DNA of 64,000 bases from Stercorarius parasiticus. Taxonomy: Eukaryota; Chordata; Aves; Charadriiformes; Stercorariidae. Position 1 is the stretch's first letter, and each line of letters starts with the position of its first letter. This document shows positions 25,052 through 37,802 of this stretch, in pieces. The notes under the pieces are model-generated. The model saw only the letters and a program-made list of their open reading frames with translations. It had not been told where the DNA came from and searched no databases. The stretch is from NCBI GenBank assembly GCA_013396915.1, contig VWZL01000110.1, forward strand, positions 1 through 64,000, given 5' to 3'. Made by a program: the position numbers and the translations under genes.

Positions 25052-27989
25052 AGGGTTTACCTGAGAGAACTCTTCAGATGTGAAATGCATTCCTTTACCA
25101 TCTTTAATTTCTGCTGATGTATGAAATAAACACATTTTTCTTTTGATATGATCTGCCTGATTGTTCCCAGTCTTATTCTAGTAGCAATGGATGTCAATGT
25201 TCTTGTGTAGTCTCTTACTGTTCCTACCTATCTTTGCTCTACTGCAAAATTTAAGATATCCAGGGCAAGTGACACATTTTAGCAGATCATAAGCCCCCCT
25301 AATCCTGCAGGACCTCCTTCTGTCTGAATCTTTGTAACATTGGTGGGAAGACCACTCCATTTCCTCCTTTAGACCCTGAAGCAACCCATATTGCCCATGA
25401 ATTCAAAGCTTTGCACAGCAAAGTATGTCCCAAAGATGGCATTGACTTGCTTCAAGACTTGCTGAAGATTACCTTTACATCAGTGCTGTCAGTACCTCCA
25501 TATTTTGAGGGGTAAATCGTGCTTTTCAAGGGTGTCACAGGGTGTACACCTGTAGATAATTATGCAGAGAAGCTGCTTTCACTAAGTGTGAGAGTTTTTA
25601 AAGGAGCAAGAAGCCAGAACAGCATGGGATGGTTTTGACTGTCTGTAAAGAAAGGGAAAGAGAAAAAAGAAAGAGAAAAGAAAAATATTGTACTTGATGT
25701 TTGTGCTTGCTGTAGCCAAGATCAGGATGGATGTCTTCTCAGGGAATGTGTCCCTGTGATGTCTGAGACTATTATGCGTGACACAGGAGATGTAGTACTA
25801 GACCCTGTAAATGTTGATGCAGATGTTATTACTTTTCCCCCCAAAAAGTGGAGAAGAGTAGGGAAATAACTCCAAAGAAGAAGGAATATGCAGTCCTGTT
25901 TTGGGCTGTCAGATCCATGGAGCAGATGGACTGCTGTGTATACGCTGTAAATTAAGCTCTTCCCCAGAACACTAGGAAGTTGCTTGGTAATCCAGCAATG
26001 CAGCCTTGCTGGAAGGAGCTAGAATTATTATGGTAGTGCTAATTCAAGCTTAGAAGGGAGGTGGTAATATGCTGGAAGGCTTTCACTTATAGAAGTACTT
26101 CTTGACTTCAACACTCAAAACTCATGAGTTCCACTGGAGTGTGAGGAGGCCAGGATGTCTTGAAAACAACAATGTTCCATGGTGATGAACATTCTGATAT
26201 ACTTAGAACATCACTTTTTTAACCTCTCTGAACTGCAATTTGACTCTCCTTCCTTGTACATAAGCAGCACCTCCTAATTTCCTTGTCCAAACTTTTCCCT
26301 GTCTGACTATAGATAGGCACACCAATTCCTGTCTAACTAATCACATTAGCCTCATGCTGCTATACTCAACCCCAAATTTCCATTAAAACCTGACAGTATC
26401 TGTTATCTATAAGCAGTCTTCATCTAGTCTCTGTCTCTTCTGTGTCATTTTCACTTCCCCCCAAACCCATGTTCTGCTTGTTAAGGTCCTTAAAATATCA
26501 CTATAATTCAGATATCAGGATAGGCATGCAGAGTGAGTAACAACAGAACCTGGGTGTCTCCCCAGAGGCTTTATTTTGGACAGTCTTGATTGGTACTCAC
26601 AGTCCAGGCAAAGCTGAAGTAATCAGTATGTAGCCAGTGAGAGCATATTATGAATACATCTAGAAGTGGGATGTTAATTGTAATATGTGTGAGAAGGCTG
26701 AATTGCAGATGTTAATGTTTTCTGAATCTTGATGTCTAACTGAAGATCCCTTCTGACTCTAGATATTTTGTGTCTCTGTGTGTGTGCGCATGTGAATGTG
26801 GAGAAGAAGCAATTGTTATAACTCTGACGAGTACTAGGACATCTATGACCCTGAAGGACATCTACTTTCAGTCAGATGAGACACACCAATTGTGACCGTT
26901 ATTTTGAAAGAAAAATAAGATGCAGTTTTTCTTTTATTTATTTAGTCATGGGACTAATGATTTCCCTATATGTTTCCCAAACAATTAATTTCACAATGAG
27001 AATTTCAAAGCCAAAATGTAAAAATAAATAAATAAATAAATAGCATATAGTGAAAAGAATATATATTCATTCCTGTACTGGCTAATTTGAGCTAAAGATC
27101 TTTTAAATGCCATAGAAACTTTTTATTTTACTTGTCAGATTGAAGAGTTTTATTGTAAATCCAGAATGCAATTGAGGTCATACATAAGCGTATAATTTAG
27201 TTCCATGAATTCAGAGATATTGAAAGCTTTGTCTATCATCACTTAGAAATCAAAATAATTTAGTGAACTAATTCATTAGTCTGGCTATTTAAAAATAAAA
27301 TTTGAAACTGTTTTTATTAATTAAGTGAGGCTTTAAAATTAGTATCTAAACATTTAACTTCTGTTGCTTCAGCTGCGATTAACACAGACACTTAAGACTG
27401 AGTTCTTCATCAACTTAAGCGCGAGACAATGCCTACTAGGTGGTTTTCACAAAAGAATCCCTTCTCCGACATTTACCAAATTCTTTTTGTTACATAGTCC
27501 TTCATGAGTGAAGAGAATATCTGTCTTCATATTGTCCTGAAATGTTGTAAGGGGTGGAAAAGAAAAAAAAAAACAAAACCCAAACCGAACACAGTGCATT
27601 ACTGGCATGTCTTTTTCCCATTGGTTTGATGTGTAGTCCTAAGGGTTGCTGTTGATTTTTTTTTCCTTTGATGACTCCTTTCTTTACTATGGGTGCAATA
27701 CTTCTGCTCAGAGGTACAGGATCACAAGCATCGGAAGTGCCTCTGACTTGCCAAGTTCAGATTTGCACTCTGCACCCATAGGGAAACCAGATCCAGCCAT
27801 ATTAGCCTCCCCCACCTGCACTCTGTAAGGAAACCAAACACAGAGGTTAGCACGGAACAATAATAACCTCTTAACTGGAGACCTCTGTCCTTGACAACTG
27901 GTTAGCAAGACCATGCATGCTTCTGCTAGTACGTTTAGATTCAACTGAGTCTCTTCAACATGAACTGTGGTGTACCAATCCTACCTGCC
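25052..27989. other. Intergenic, nothing coding seen
   Basis: AT-rich sequence with purine-rich patches (25645-25690). An (AAAT)n stretch at 27021-27042 is the only clear repeat. A phrase near 26745 (AAGATCCCTTCTGACTCTAG) faintly resembles the 3' end of old CR1/L3-type LINEs but is too short to call. Confidence 0.5.
27021..27042 (+). repeat. (AAAT)n microsatellite
   Basis: Five tandem AAAT units. Confidence 0.9.
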
Positions 27990-28400
27990 TGCTGTCTTAG
28001 CAATTTTTATTTCTTCAAGTTGTATTTCAGTGTATCCTTGAAGTGGTTCATCCGTCTGTCCTGGCTACATGCTGCTTCTTCAAGTCCACAGCACACCAGC
28101 TGCTGCAGGATGCTGGTGTCTTCTATTCTAGATGTGTGACCAGACCAGTGCAGCTGTTTTTTGATGATCATGGCTACAGTCCCTGGAACATAGCTCTACT
28201 CTGAACTTTCTTATTGCAAATTTTATCCTGCCATCTGATGCACAATATGGTCCACAGATGGTGCAGATGACATTTGTCTAGGAGTCATATATGTCGTCAC
28301 TAGTCCATGTCTTCAAATCATTCAGCAAATTGGATAACAGTGCTGCTTTATAGACTCTTAATGTGATCTACCATTTAACATGGAGCTGCTATTTGACCTC
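27990..28400 (-). mobile_element. Decayed non-LTR retrotransposon ORF2 C-terminus (not CR1)
   Basis: On the - strand three blocks occur in the order seen in the C-terminal region of many animal LINE polymerases: VYKAALLSNLL...KTWT (about 28340-28285), then after a frameshift IRWQDKI (28240-28221), then LHWSGHTSRIED (about 28157-28120), and finally FKDTLKYNLK (about 28046-28015). These correspond to the family pattern VYKACVLSTLLYGSETWT, I.WQD.I, LRW.GH..RM.D and .FKD.LK..L. Two in-frame stops lie just after the IRWQD block and the frame shifts at least twice, so it is a fossil. The clade (RTE, L2 or another) cannot be decided by eye. Spacing between the blocks matches the family, which argues against chance. 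Confidence 0.78.
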
Positions 28401-31400
28401 AGAGTAGCCTGCATCCTGAATCTCGTGGTGCAGTACAAAAAGTTGTATTTTTTTCTTGGACTTTTTAGAAGAAAAAGAAAATAGTAGAAGAATGAGGGGA
28501 AGGGAATATTACTGTTTTCTTCTGAAGGGTTGTTTGGGACTTTTTTAGTCTGGTTTCTATGGTTTAAAATAGGAAGTATTCCACTTACCTATTTCACATA
28601 TCTGTTAAGAGTCAGTACTTAACAGGTACAGTGCACTTGTGATTCTTATTTATTGCTATAAACTGGTAAGTGCTTCATGTAAGGGACAGACTTTGATCAC
28701 AGCAGGCAGCAGGGAGTTAAATGTCTTATGAATTTGAGCGTATAGATAAACAAGTAGGCTGGCACTGACAGAGGACATCTGCTTATATGTAACAAATGCT
28801 ATGTATAGATATATAAGGTTATAGAGCTTATCTTTCATGTTCATATTGTTCAGGACAATCAAAAAAAGGAAAATTTTAAAACAAACAAAGAAAAACCCCA
28901 CCACACCTGCTAGTTTATTGGATTTTCCCTCTTTGCTATGTCAATGGAGAAAACTTATAAGGGGAATGTTCCATCTCAACAGCTGCCTGCCTTCCTTTTC
29001 CTCGCCTTCAAGGAAAGGGCAACCAGTAAAAGCTCAAGATTGCATGGGGCTAAGCTTCAAAACCTTTATTTCATTGTCACTGTCTGGCTTTAAGATCACA
29101 GATGTGGTTAGTCCTCTGCTAGCCAGGTGGATGAAGAGCAGCTACTTCTGCAGTGAACCTCAGTTCTGCAGCGAGCTTTTTTTATGGACCCAGCATCCTG
29201 AAAAAAAAGGGAGAAAAAAAATCTGGAAATTCTGTCCCTGCCTTTCTATTACCTGCTGGAAAGAAAGGTTAAATATTATTTATGGATTACGGAATTTATC
29301 TTTTTTTTTTTTTTATGAGAGAGAATAAAAGAGAGGTCCCAACTTCAAATTACACTATATTAATTCATTACTGATATAGAGGGTACCTTTTTCCTTCGGA
29401 TCTGTTACCAACTATACAGTGCTAGGCTTAAAATTTCTCATGGAAAATGAGCTTCTGGGTAGCTGTGTTATCTTCTTCTGGGCTATTTTTTTTCTTTTTT
29501 TTTTCCTGGTTATAATCTATATGACTGTGGATGATCAGCGCTTACTGATGTTTTAGGTGATGGGCTTCCATAGTACTTATTCTTTTGCAGTATTTTTCTT
29601 CCATTTTAAGGTTTCTTTCTTTAAAAGAAATAATTCTAAAAATTCATATGTTTCTAGTGAGCTTCCCAGGTGTTTAGCCTCGGTGACTACAGTTAATTTA
29701 GAACCCGGAAACATATAACAGTAATTCAACTCCAATTGTTCCTTATGATGTGTTTTGCCTATAACATACCTTAGCTTTTATTCACTGAACCTCCTCCTCA
29801 TTTCTCTAAACTTATTAGCTCCCATTGAAGTTCTTGTCTTTTGTATTCTTCTCTGAGGATGTAAGCATACACACAATGTATTTTATTGTATTGACTTAAA
29901 AAGTATATGGGGTCAATTAGTTTTCTATTGTTTTTCATACTTGGCTAGTTCCTTTGAACGGTAATACATCGCTTCCAGTTCTTCTCTTGAATATGACTGT
30001 ACCACTGTCTTAACAGTCTGTATGCGTCCTCAGATGTGGGCATCAGACTGTTTACCATCTTGTCTGGACTAGTAAATAATGCTAGTGCTAATAATGCCCA
30101 GTGTAAGCCTATTTCCAGCATGAAAATGGATCATTTTTCCCTCTTAAGAGGTTTTATCTCAAACAGCATATTATCAACAACAGCCTTTAATCCTCACCCT
30201 AATCATGTCTCCTTAAAGGCTTCATAGAAAGTCCACAAAATGGTATCTTGAAACTCTGAAGGAAGTATATGTACTAGTTTGTCTTTATTATTTTGTTGGC
30301 ATGGCTAGAAACATTTAACTCACTTTGTACTCTCTGCAAAATTTAAAGTGAGTTGACAGAAGAAAAGAAGAAACAAAGTGCTTCCTAAAAAATAAAATAA
30401 ATCATTAACTGCTTACTCCAGCAGAGACCACATTGACTTTCAGTCTTTTTTTCCTTTTGTGACTACACAAACAAAATTAAGTTCTATTCTCTCTATTCTA
30501 CTCTCCATTAAATATTGCTATTATACAGTGGTGAGTCTGTTTCTCATAAGTAATGAATAAAAGTGTTTGTAAATAGCATTTCCCTTCCTTTCCGCTCCGT
30601 TCTCCTAGGACCAAAACCAGCAGTGAGTGAAAGGGCTTCCAAATACAAATATTTGAAATGAATTGAAACCCTTCCTCTAAGTATGCAACAAGTCTGTTTT
30701 TCTCCCTAAGGATTTATTAATTTTAAATTTCTCTGTATATACTTGTTTGTTTCTGCTTTCAAAACATCCTCAGAGGATGAGCCAGAGATTTACCGCACAA
30801 ATCGAACGTGCTGCAGGAGAACTGCACTGTTAACTGCAGAATATCACAGGTCATCTACATAGGTTTAACAAATACACTGCTTTTGCTTGATCTGCCAAGA
30901 AAAAAACAAAGCTTAATCACTTAATGGCATGTCTGTGTAGACATAAGAAGCAGTCTAGCTGATACTGCTTTGGGGTATTGCGATTGCCTCTGCTCTCCAA
31001 AATTCTTTAGGTGCTATTTTCTAAGCTTTTGTTTTAGAGCAAGGATTAAGCATTCACAGTTAAAATACAGCATAGCTATTCAAGAGTCACAATCACTGCA
31101 GTACCGTAACTCAACTATGTCACAAATTCCTATTACTTTGTTGCTAGTTAGCCTGTTAATATTACAGTAAGCTAAATATAGATGGATTGTGCATATTTTT
31201 CAAATGATATAAACTTCAGATATCAAGTTTAATAGTTTATCCAGAAACCAAGAAAAATTGCGCCCTTAGAAAATGAAAGAGTTGTTTCATGAGGAAGGAC
31301 AACATTGAAGCCTAATCCTTTTTCCCTAAGCCTTCTTCCTACATCCCCTATGGCAGACCTATGGAAAAAAGACAGCACATCTGGAACTAAACTTTTGCTG

Positions 31401-32505
31401 AACGACTATGCAATAGACTTGATGGATCAGCCAGTTTTACACTAAGTGATGAGAGGTTCCTTGCCTCAGAGAGGGAAGGAACACCTACAGTTTAAATGAG
31501 TTGAAATTGTGTTTACTTGCACTTGAATATTTAATGTATTTTACATATCTCAACAGACTCTTTAAGTGGGTTGAAGATGGGCTTTTTTCCCCATCATCAC
31601 ATTTTAACATTAAGATTTTCAGAGAAGGCAGATACTCCATACATTTAAAGAACTTTCAAGGCTGAGACAATTCAAATAAGAAAAATTTCAAATGTCTCAT
31701 TGAGTCACTTTGCCAATTCTTTCATTGCCTGAAGATGATAAAAATCCTGACTCATTTGAGTTTCATTTCTAAGGCAGTTTTTAAAAGTATGATGATAGAT
31801 TACTTTCACTGCTTGGTGTTTCTAGAGGTTTACTGATGTGATTTGTGTCTTGTTGGGTAAGAGTGCTGCATGTTTATGTTTATTGACAATTTTTATAATC
31901 TTCTAATGTTTGGGGATTTTTTTTCCTTGTTTTATGAATATTTACCACTTAAGGTGGTAACTTAAAGTTTCTCTGGGGTTTTTGTTGTGGTGGTCTGTTA
32001 ATCTTCATCCTATTGGGAGAGAATTTCCAAATGACTTGAGGGTTTTTTGCCATGTGAGGTTTTTTTGCCATATTAGGTTTTTTACAAGTGGTTGGGTTAT
32101 TTTCTTGGGTTTTTTTTTGTTTGTTTGGGGTTTTTTTTCAGTAATGGATAAATTTTTTAACACTTTCACCTCTGAAAAGCCTGTTGCTCTGATTTTAACC
32201 TTCTGCCAATTCACATAAACAAAAATTGCATAACTGAAAAGCCAAACACCATCTTTATTTTTACTATGATGTAAATCCATTATTTTTTATATTTTTTGAG
32301 AGAAAAATCACAGGGAAGATCCATTACTTATACAAATAAGAGGCAAGTTTTTATTAGGGTGACTATTACTTGCTCTGACTGATAGGAAATGCATAATGCC
32401 TATAGATTTTAATGTAAAAAGGGTGCCATTTAGGAAATGCTGTTGCTGAAATAAACTGTTCACAGATTCAAGATAGGTGTGAAGCATTTTATTTCATAGA
32501 AAAAA
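28401..32505. other. Intergenic, nothing coding seen
   Basis: AT-rich sequence with scattered poly(T) or poly(A) runs (28440, 28862, 29212, 29298, 29490). A 163-codon open frame on the + strand at 28837-29328 is low-complexity at both ends and matches no family I know. A short imperfect direct repeat of GTTTTTTGCCAT-type units lies at 32041-32088. There is no recognisable mobile element, though heavily decayed LINE sequence continuing from 28400 is possible. Confidence 0.5.
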
Positions 32506-34290
32506 TAGAATCATAGAATTCCAGGTTAGAAGGGACCTCAAGGATCATCTGGTGCAACCTTTCTTGGCAAAAGCACAGTCTAAACAAGATAGCCTAGCAC
32601 CCTGTCCAGCTGAATCTTAAAAGTGCCCAAAGATGGGGAATCCACCACTTCCCTGTGGAGATTATTCCAATGATTGCTTATTCTCATTGTGAAAAATGTT
32701 CCTCTTGTGTCCAATTGGAATGTCCCCAGCAGTTAACTTGTACCCACTAGCCCTCGTCTTTTCCATGTGACTCCTTGTAAAAAGGGAGTTTCCATGTTCT
32801 TGGGAGGCACCCCTGAAATAAGGGTGGTAAGACCTCCCCTAAGCCTTCTTTCCTCAAGGCTAAACAAGCCCCATTTTCTCAGGCTTTCCTCATATGGCAG
32901 GCCTCCCAGTCCTTTGATCATCTTTGTGGCCCTTCTCTGGACCCTCTCCAGTCTGTCCACATCTTTTTTGTATAGCTGGGACCAGAACTGAACCAGAACC
33001 AGAACTGATGCAAGCCAGCATCCTACTGGCTTTCTTGGCTGCTGCAACACACAGTTCACTCTTACTGAGCTTGTTGTTTGCTAGGACCCCCATGTCCCTT
33101 TCTACAGAGCTACTCCCCAGCCAGGTAGATCCCAGCCTGCGCTGCACTCCCGGATTATGTTTTCCCAGGTGCAAGACCTTACACTTGTCCTTGTTAAACT
33201 TCATAAGGTTCTTATTGGTCCACTCTTCCAACTAATCTGTGTCTTCCTGCAGGGTGGCTCTCCCTTCTGAGGTGTCCACTTCCCTACTCAGTTTGTTATC
33301 ATCAGCAAACTTCATCAGGGTATGCTTGATCCCATCATCCAGATCACTTCTTAAGATATTAAATAGCGTTGGTCCCCATATTGATCCCTGGAGGACCGCA
33401 CTTATGACAGGTTGCCAGTTTGAAAAGGAGCTCTTTACCACCACCCTCTGGGTGCAGTGTCAGACAGTTCCTCACCCACCACACAGACCACTTGTCTACA
33501 CCATAACATCTCAGTTTCTCTAGGAGGAGGCTGTGGGGAACCATGTTGAAAGCCTTGGAGAAATCCAGGTAGACGATGTCCGCTGCTCGCACCACATCAA
33601 CCAAGCAGGTTACTTTGTTGTAGAAGACAATCAGGTTTGTCAAGAACAATTTGACCTTGTTGAATCAATGCTGGCTTTTCCCAATCACATACTTCATTTG
33701 ACTTGTGATAGCCCCCAGGATGATTCATTCCATAACTTTCCCAGGGACTGAAGTAAGACTGATGGGCCCATAATTTCCTGGATCCTCCTTTAAGCCCATC
33801 TTGTAGATTGGGGTGACATTAGCCTTCTTCCATTAGTCTTCTGGGACAACCCCCAATCTCCATGACTTCTCAAAGATTATGGGGAAAGGCCTCACAACAA
33901 CGTCAGCCAGGTCTCTTAACACCCTCAGGTGGATATTGTCAGGGCCCACTGATTTGTAGGCGACAAGCTCCTGTAATAGTTCGCATACCAACTCTTCCTT
34001 CACTGACAGTGGGTCTCTATATGCATCAACCTGGATTGTTATTCCCAAGGCCTGAGGCCTAACAGTGATAGTAAAGACAGAGGTGAAGAAAGTGTTGAGA
34101 AACTCTGCCTTTCCAGCATTGTTGGTGACTTCCCTGTAGGTCATGTTGCTACAATGGTGAGGAAATTTTGATCCTTACCCTTACCTCCACTGACTGTTTC
34201 AAGAAGAACTTACAGGATTTTCCTGGGCCAGTTCTTCCAGCTGGTACATCCCTGGAACGCACCCCCCTAAAGCGGTCCAGACAATCCAAC
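32506..34290 (-). mobile_element. CR1 LINE with most of ORF2 reverse transcriptase, 5' end missing
   Basis: The 3' end is at 32506 (TAGAATCATAGAATTCCAGG on the + strand). Reading the - strand from 34144, the remnant contains an RT N-terminal part (NAGKAEFLNTFFTSVF, VGPDNIHLRVLRDLAD; 34144-33833), RT motif A with its aspartate (VYLDFSKAF near 33560), the motif C core FADD near 33325, and the post-RT stretch KCKVLHLGKHNPG (33231 onward). The pieces are spread over at least three frames, separated by stops and small indels, so no protein can be made. The 3' region differs from the other CR1 copies here (TGGTGCAACCTTTCTTGGCAA), which indicates another CR1 subfamily. The 5' boundary near 34290 is uncertain. 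A phrase TCAGTGGAGGTAAGG-like (in antisense near 34180) is shared with the CR1 at 38490, suggesting an internal deletion rather than a simple end. Confidence 0.92.
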
Positions 34291-35741
34291 CACCCCTGAA
34301 TTATGAAGGTGCATAATCAAGGGTTCTCTTTGAGGAACACATTTCACCCTCTGTTCTGTCTTTTCCTCTTCAGCAGGAATTGAGTTAAAACTAAAGCCTG
34401 TGTTTAATCTTATATTGCTGAAAGAGATGGAGGCCAGGAGAGTGCCTTGTTTAACAGATTGGATGCTTTTCTCTCTTTTCCTGTTCATCTTCTATATACA
34501 TATAGACCAACATGAGATGCCTAGGCATGAAATGATCTACAGCTCTATATTCTAACATTTAATGCACTTTCTTGGGTGGGACTCAGATCTTACTTACAGA
34601 TACAGAAACACTGTATCCATTTTACTTCCTACAGTTATGCCATAAAATGTCGAAACAGACCTACGAGCCAGGCTCTGAGCTGTACAATTTAGTGTACACC
34701 TGTAGTATACAGGTATTAGATTTGATTCTTTATTGAGTGGATTATAACAAGGATTAAGACTTGTTCAATTCAAACATATAGTTTGACCTTTATTACAAAA
34801 AAAAAAAAAGGAGCAAGGGAAAAAATGCTAAGCATGTTAATTTCTGTTCTGCTAAGAACCCTACAAATGCCAAGGCTCAGGAAGCATTAGCAGCCTACTC
34901 CAAATCCCTGCACCATCTTCAAACACAACTCGTATCTAAAAATTCCTCTGCTGAGAAAGGAAAGAAAAGTAGAGCTGTCAGGCAGTAAAGTCAAAACGCT
35001 CAGTCATTTAGTAGGACTACTGATGCCTCAACCACATCAGCTCCCTATCTGTCTGCAGCCACCATCTTCTACAGAAGTTATTGTAAGAGCTGAAGAGCAA
35101 GAGAAGTGTTAGCTGCAGTGGAAAGAGATTTTTGTCTCTTTCACTGAGATATAAAACCAGCTCTCCATTATGCTTTTGTTCCACTTCATTCCACTTCCAC
35201 TCCACTTCTGAGAAGCATTCATATTTCGACGAGTGCAACACAACTGCATACACACGGTTTTATATGGTATCTATATCTGATGAAATTTGCCTATCGACAT
35301 GCCTTGATCATTAAACTTCATTATCTCTATTGTATATATCCCCTAAAATATAACATAGATCAGTTGCCTTAAGTTTGGGGGATTTTTTACCAATGTGCTG
35401 TTTTCTGGGAATGGAAAATATCTTTTCCTAGGGCTGATTAGAAAATGTTGTTGGTAAACAGTGTTTGTGACCTAAACTGACACTCGCAGCAGGAAATCAT
35501 TGGGATAGAATAGCTGTCTCAGTGGGACACATGGTCTGGGGGGCACACAGCAGTGCTGTATCACACTGGAGTAACTTAATGAGACTATAGAGTGAATCAG
35601 GAAATCTGATAATTTTCCCCCCTTCTGAGATTTCTTGAAAAAATTCTGTAACAGAAAGTTGTGACCTAGCAGTGTAGAACTGGTAGTTTAGAACAGCTCT
35701 TTTTTTTTTTAATAGGAAACTGATTTAATTTCATATGAAAC
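34291..35741. other. Intergenic, nothing coding seen
   Basis: No gene is supported. The phrase ACACTGGAGTAACTTAATGA near 35565 resembles the interior of sauropsid palindromic repeats, but arms are not evident. A poly(A) run lies at 34797 and a poly(T) run at 35701. Confidence 0.45.
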
Positions 35742-35836
35742 TATGGTTTTCACTGTTAGGCCAAAAGCAGCGTCAGCATTTCTACATTGCAGTAACCCTG
35801 ACCATAACTTTGTTGGGAAAAGAAACTGTAAGACTG
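35742..35836 (+). repeat. Unnamed dispersed repeat, copy A
   Basis: This segment aligns without gaps to 37803-37896, with about 68 identities in 94 positions counted by hand and mostly transition differences. Shared landmarks are CACTGTTAGG/CATTGTTAGG, TTTCTACATTGCAG/TTTCTATATTGCAG and GAAACTGTAA. In the frame that is open in both copies the translations also agree (AFLHCSNPDHNFV here, AFLYCSDPENNLV in copy B). The family is unknown to me. It could be an old transposon fragment or a local duplication. Confidence 0.6.
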
Positions 35837-37039
35837 CTTGCAATGGCAATCATGCAGAGAGACTCTGCAGGCAAACTTCTGGACTTACTCCAGTCATTAC
35901 ACATTTGGAAAGAGCTTCACACAAAGGTATTTTGTGCATGAATAGTCCAGAGGAATAGGTTTCGGGACCAACTGGTGTGTAGCTAATTTTAAAAAGTCAG
36001 TTTACCATAACAATTATTTTATGGGCTGTAGAGCAGATCTCATTAAAGTGGGGAGAGAACCATAAATTAAAGGAGAATCAAACACATTAATATGTCTGAT
36101 ATTGCTTCTTCTTAACAGGAACATCACAAATGATAATGAGGATACTGCTCATCTTTATGGGGGAAGGTGGTAAATATGGTAAAAATAGAAAAATGTTATA
36201 TTCTCAGGCACAATTTCTGATGTTATTTCTTTTTTTTTTTTTTCCTAGGATACTACACAGCAGGCTTTTTAGTACACAGAGACCTCTGCATTGTCATCCA
36301 AATTATTTTGTTGGGTTATTTGCTTATTATCACATTATTTTGTCCTTTTTAGAAATGCCTATGTATAAGTAAACCACAGTTTTGCCTCTGCTGGAACTCG
36401 GAGCATTTAATTCTCATTACTATCCGTTCTCTTATCTATCTAGTATTTCTGTTGGGTTTTTGTCATTTTTCTGCAAGTTCCAAAACTTCTGGGCTCATCT
36501 AGTTGTGTATAACAAGTACATGTGTATGCGTGGTGGTACAATCACAAGTTATTTAAGCTAATCGGATAAAAGGGCAATAAAACCCCCAAAGCAACAAATA
36601 TGTTTTTTTTCCTATGAATCTAAATGCATACTTCTCTCCAGGAAGCTCATAAAGTAGATCCAGTGTCCAGAAACACTGCAATGGTATATGTTGTGTCTGA
36701 AAATTTAGGGTTCGCTGAAATAGCTCTGTAAGTCACTGTATCTGCTTCAATGTGGTCAATAACTGAATCATTAAGCTTTAGTTTTACATCCTTATTTCCA
36801 GATGTACTATATTTTTACATATTTGTCTATATTTACTGTTCTGATTATTTAAAATACTAAAAAAATTTTTTTGTTGTTTTTAAGTGCTAAATTTATTCAT
36901 TTAACTTTTATTTAAAAAAAAAAAAGTGTAATTTTAGATACTAATTGCATATAAAGGCCAGAGATCTTTTTCTGGTTCTTTACGATTCAACTTCTATTCT
37001 TCCAACTTCAGCAGTAAGTATTAAATAACAACAATAACA

Positions 37040-37080
37040 GTCAGTGGGAGTTTTCCCATTGACTTCGATGAAATCGTGCT
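37040..37080. repeat. Core of a palindromic interspersed repeat
   Basis: GTCAGTGGGAGTTTTCCCAT followed by TGACTTCGATG forms the self-complementary 'cccattgacttcaatggga' type of core seen in several old sauropsid repeats. Related cores occur at 20315, 45680 and 46140. Arms are not evident. Confidence 0.4.
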
Positions 37081-37204
37081 TAGATATGAGCTGAGTATGT
37101 TTGAAAACCTCACCCACTATTAAGCAATTCTGAAAAACACTACAGGGGTACCTACAAATCATCGTTTGCCATCCAAAAGGAAGAAAACTCTTCTCACCCT
37201 TTTA

Positions 37205-37390
37205 TAATAATGGTAATAATGGCTACTTCTTTCATAGTGCTTTTATCAATCAATCTTAGATCTCTGTGCAGAGGAGGTTGATTTCATACTTCCCAGTTTT
37301 TGGATAGAGAGATGGAGGTACAGTGAGGGAAGTGACTTGTTCACCTCAACATTTGTGCAGGTTTTCAGTACTGATCTAAGGCCCAAGGTG
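37205..37390 (-). repeat. MIR-like (CORE-SINE family) element
   Basis: Antisense landmarks are in order: TAATAATGGTAATAATGGCT, CATAGTGCTTTTATCAATCA, GCAGAGGAGGTTGATTTCAT, then GATGGAGGTACAGTGAGGGA and AGTGACTTGTTCACCTCA. This follows the sauropsid MIR pattern 'tagcgctttacaaaggaggt ... gatggggaaactgaggcaca ... aagtgacttgcccaaggtca' as I remember it. It is about 190 bp and well diverged. It is the second such SINE in the window (the other is at 10378). Confidence 0.65.
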
Positions 37391-37802
37391 ATTTAACAGA
37401 AGAGTGGTGCTTAAACAAAAAAAAATTACTGTTTGGGGAAATAATCATATGAATCATGAAACATACTTGAAATGAGGTAAAATGATATCTTGGTTTGGTG
37501 TAAGTTAAGCAGGTACTTTAATTATAGTAAAACTACTTACGATGCCATGCCCCTGAGTTCAGACTGGACCCTCAGTAATGAAGGGCTCCTCCACCCTGCC
37601 CTAGCTGCTGTGGGACCTTGCACCTCCTCACAAAGTAGTGACAAATAGGACAATAGTGCTTGGGTGGACCTGGGCTTTGTCTGGTTTTCCCTTGGGCACA
37701 TATTTTCTTGGTGTGCTTTAGGTTTGCTTATGTTTAAAGAGTAGAAAAACTCAAAATCAAACAAGAAAATGCCGTTTAAGTTAAGAAAGAAGTGAAGCAG
37801 CA

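Noticed and set aside
26700..26770. Possible L3/CR1-type LINE 3' end
   Set aside because: Only about 20 bases (AAGATCCCTTCTGACTCTAG) look similar, and no body of an element can be followed.
28837..29328. 163-codon + strand open frame
   Set aside because: It starts in an A-rich run and ends in a T-rich run. The translation is rich in Ser, Phe and Lys with no domain, splice context or family resemblance, so it fits chance.
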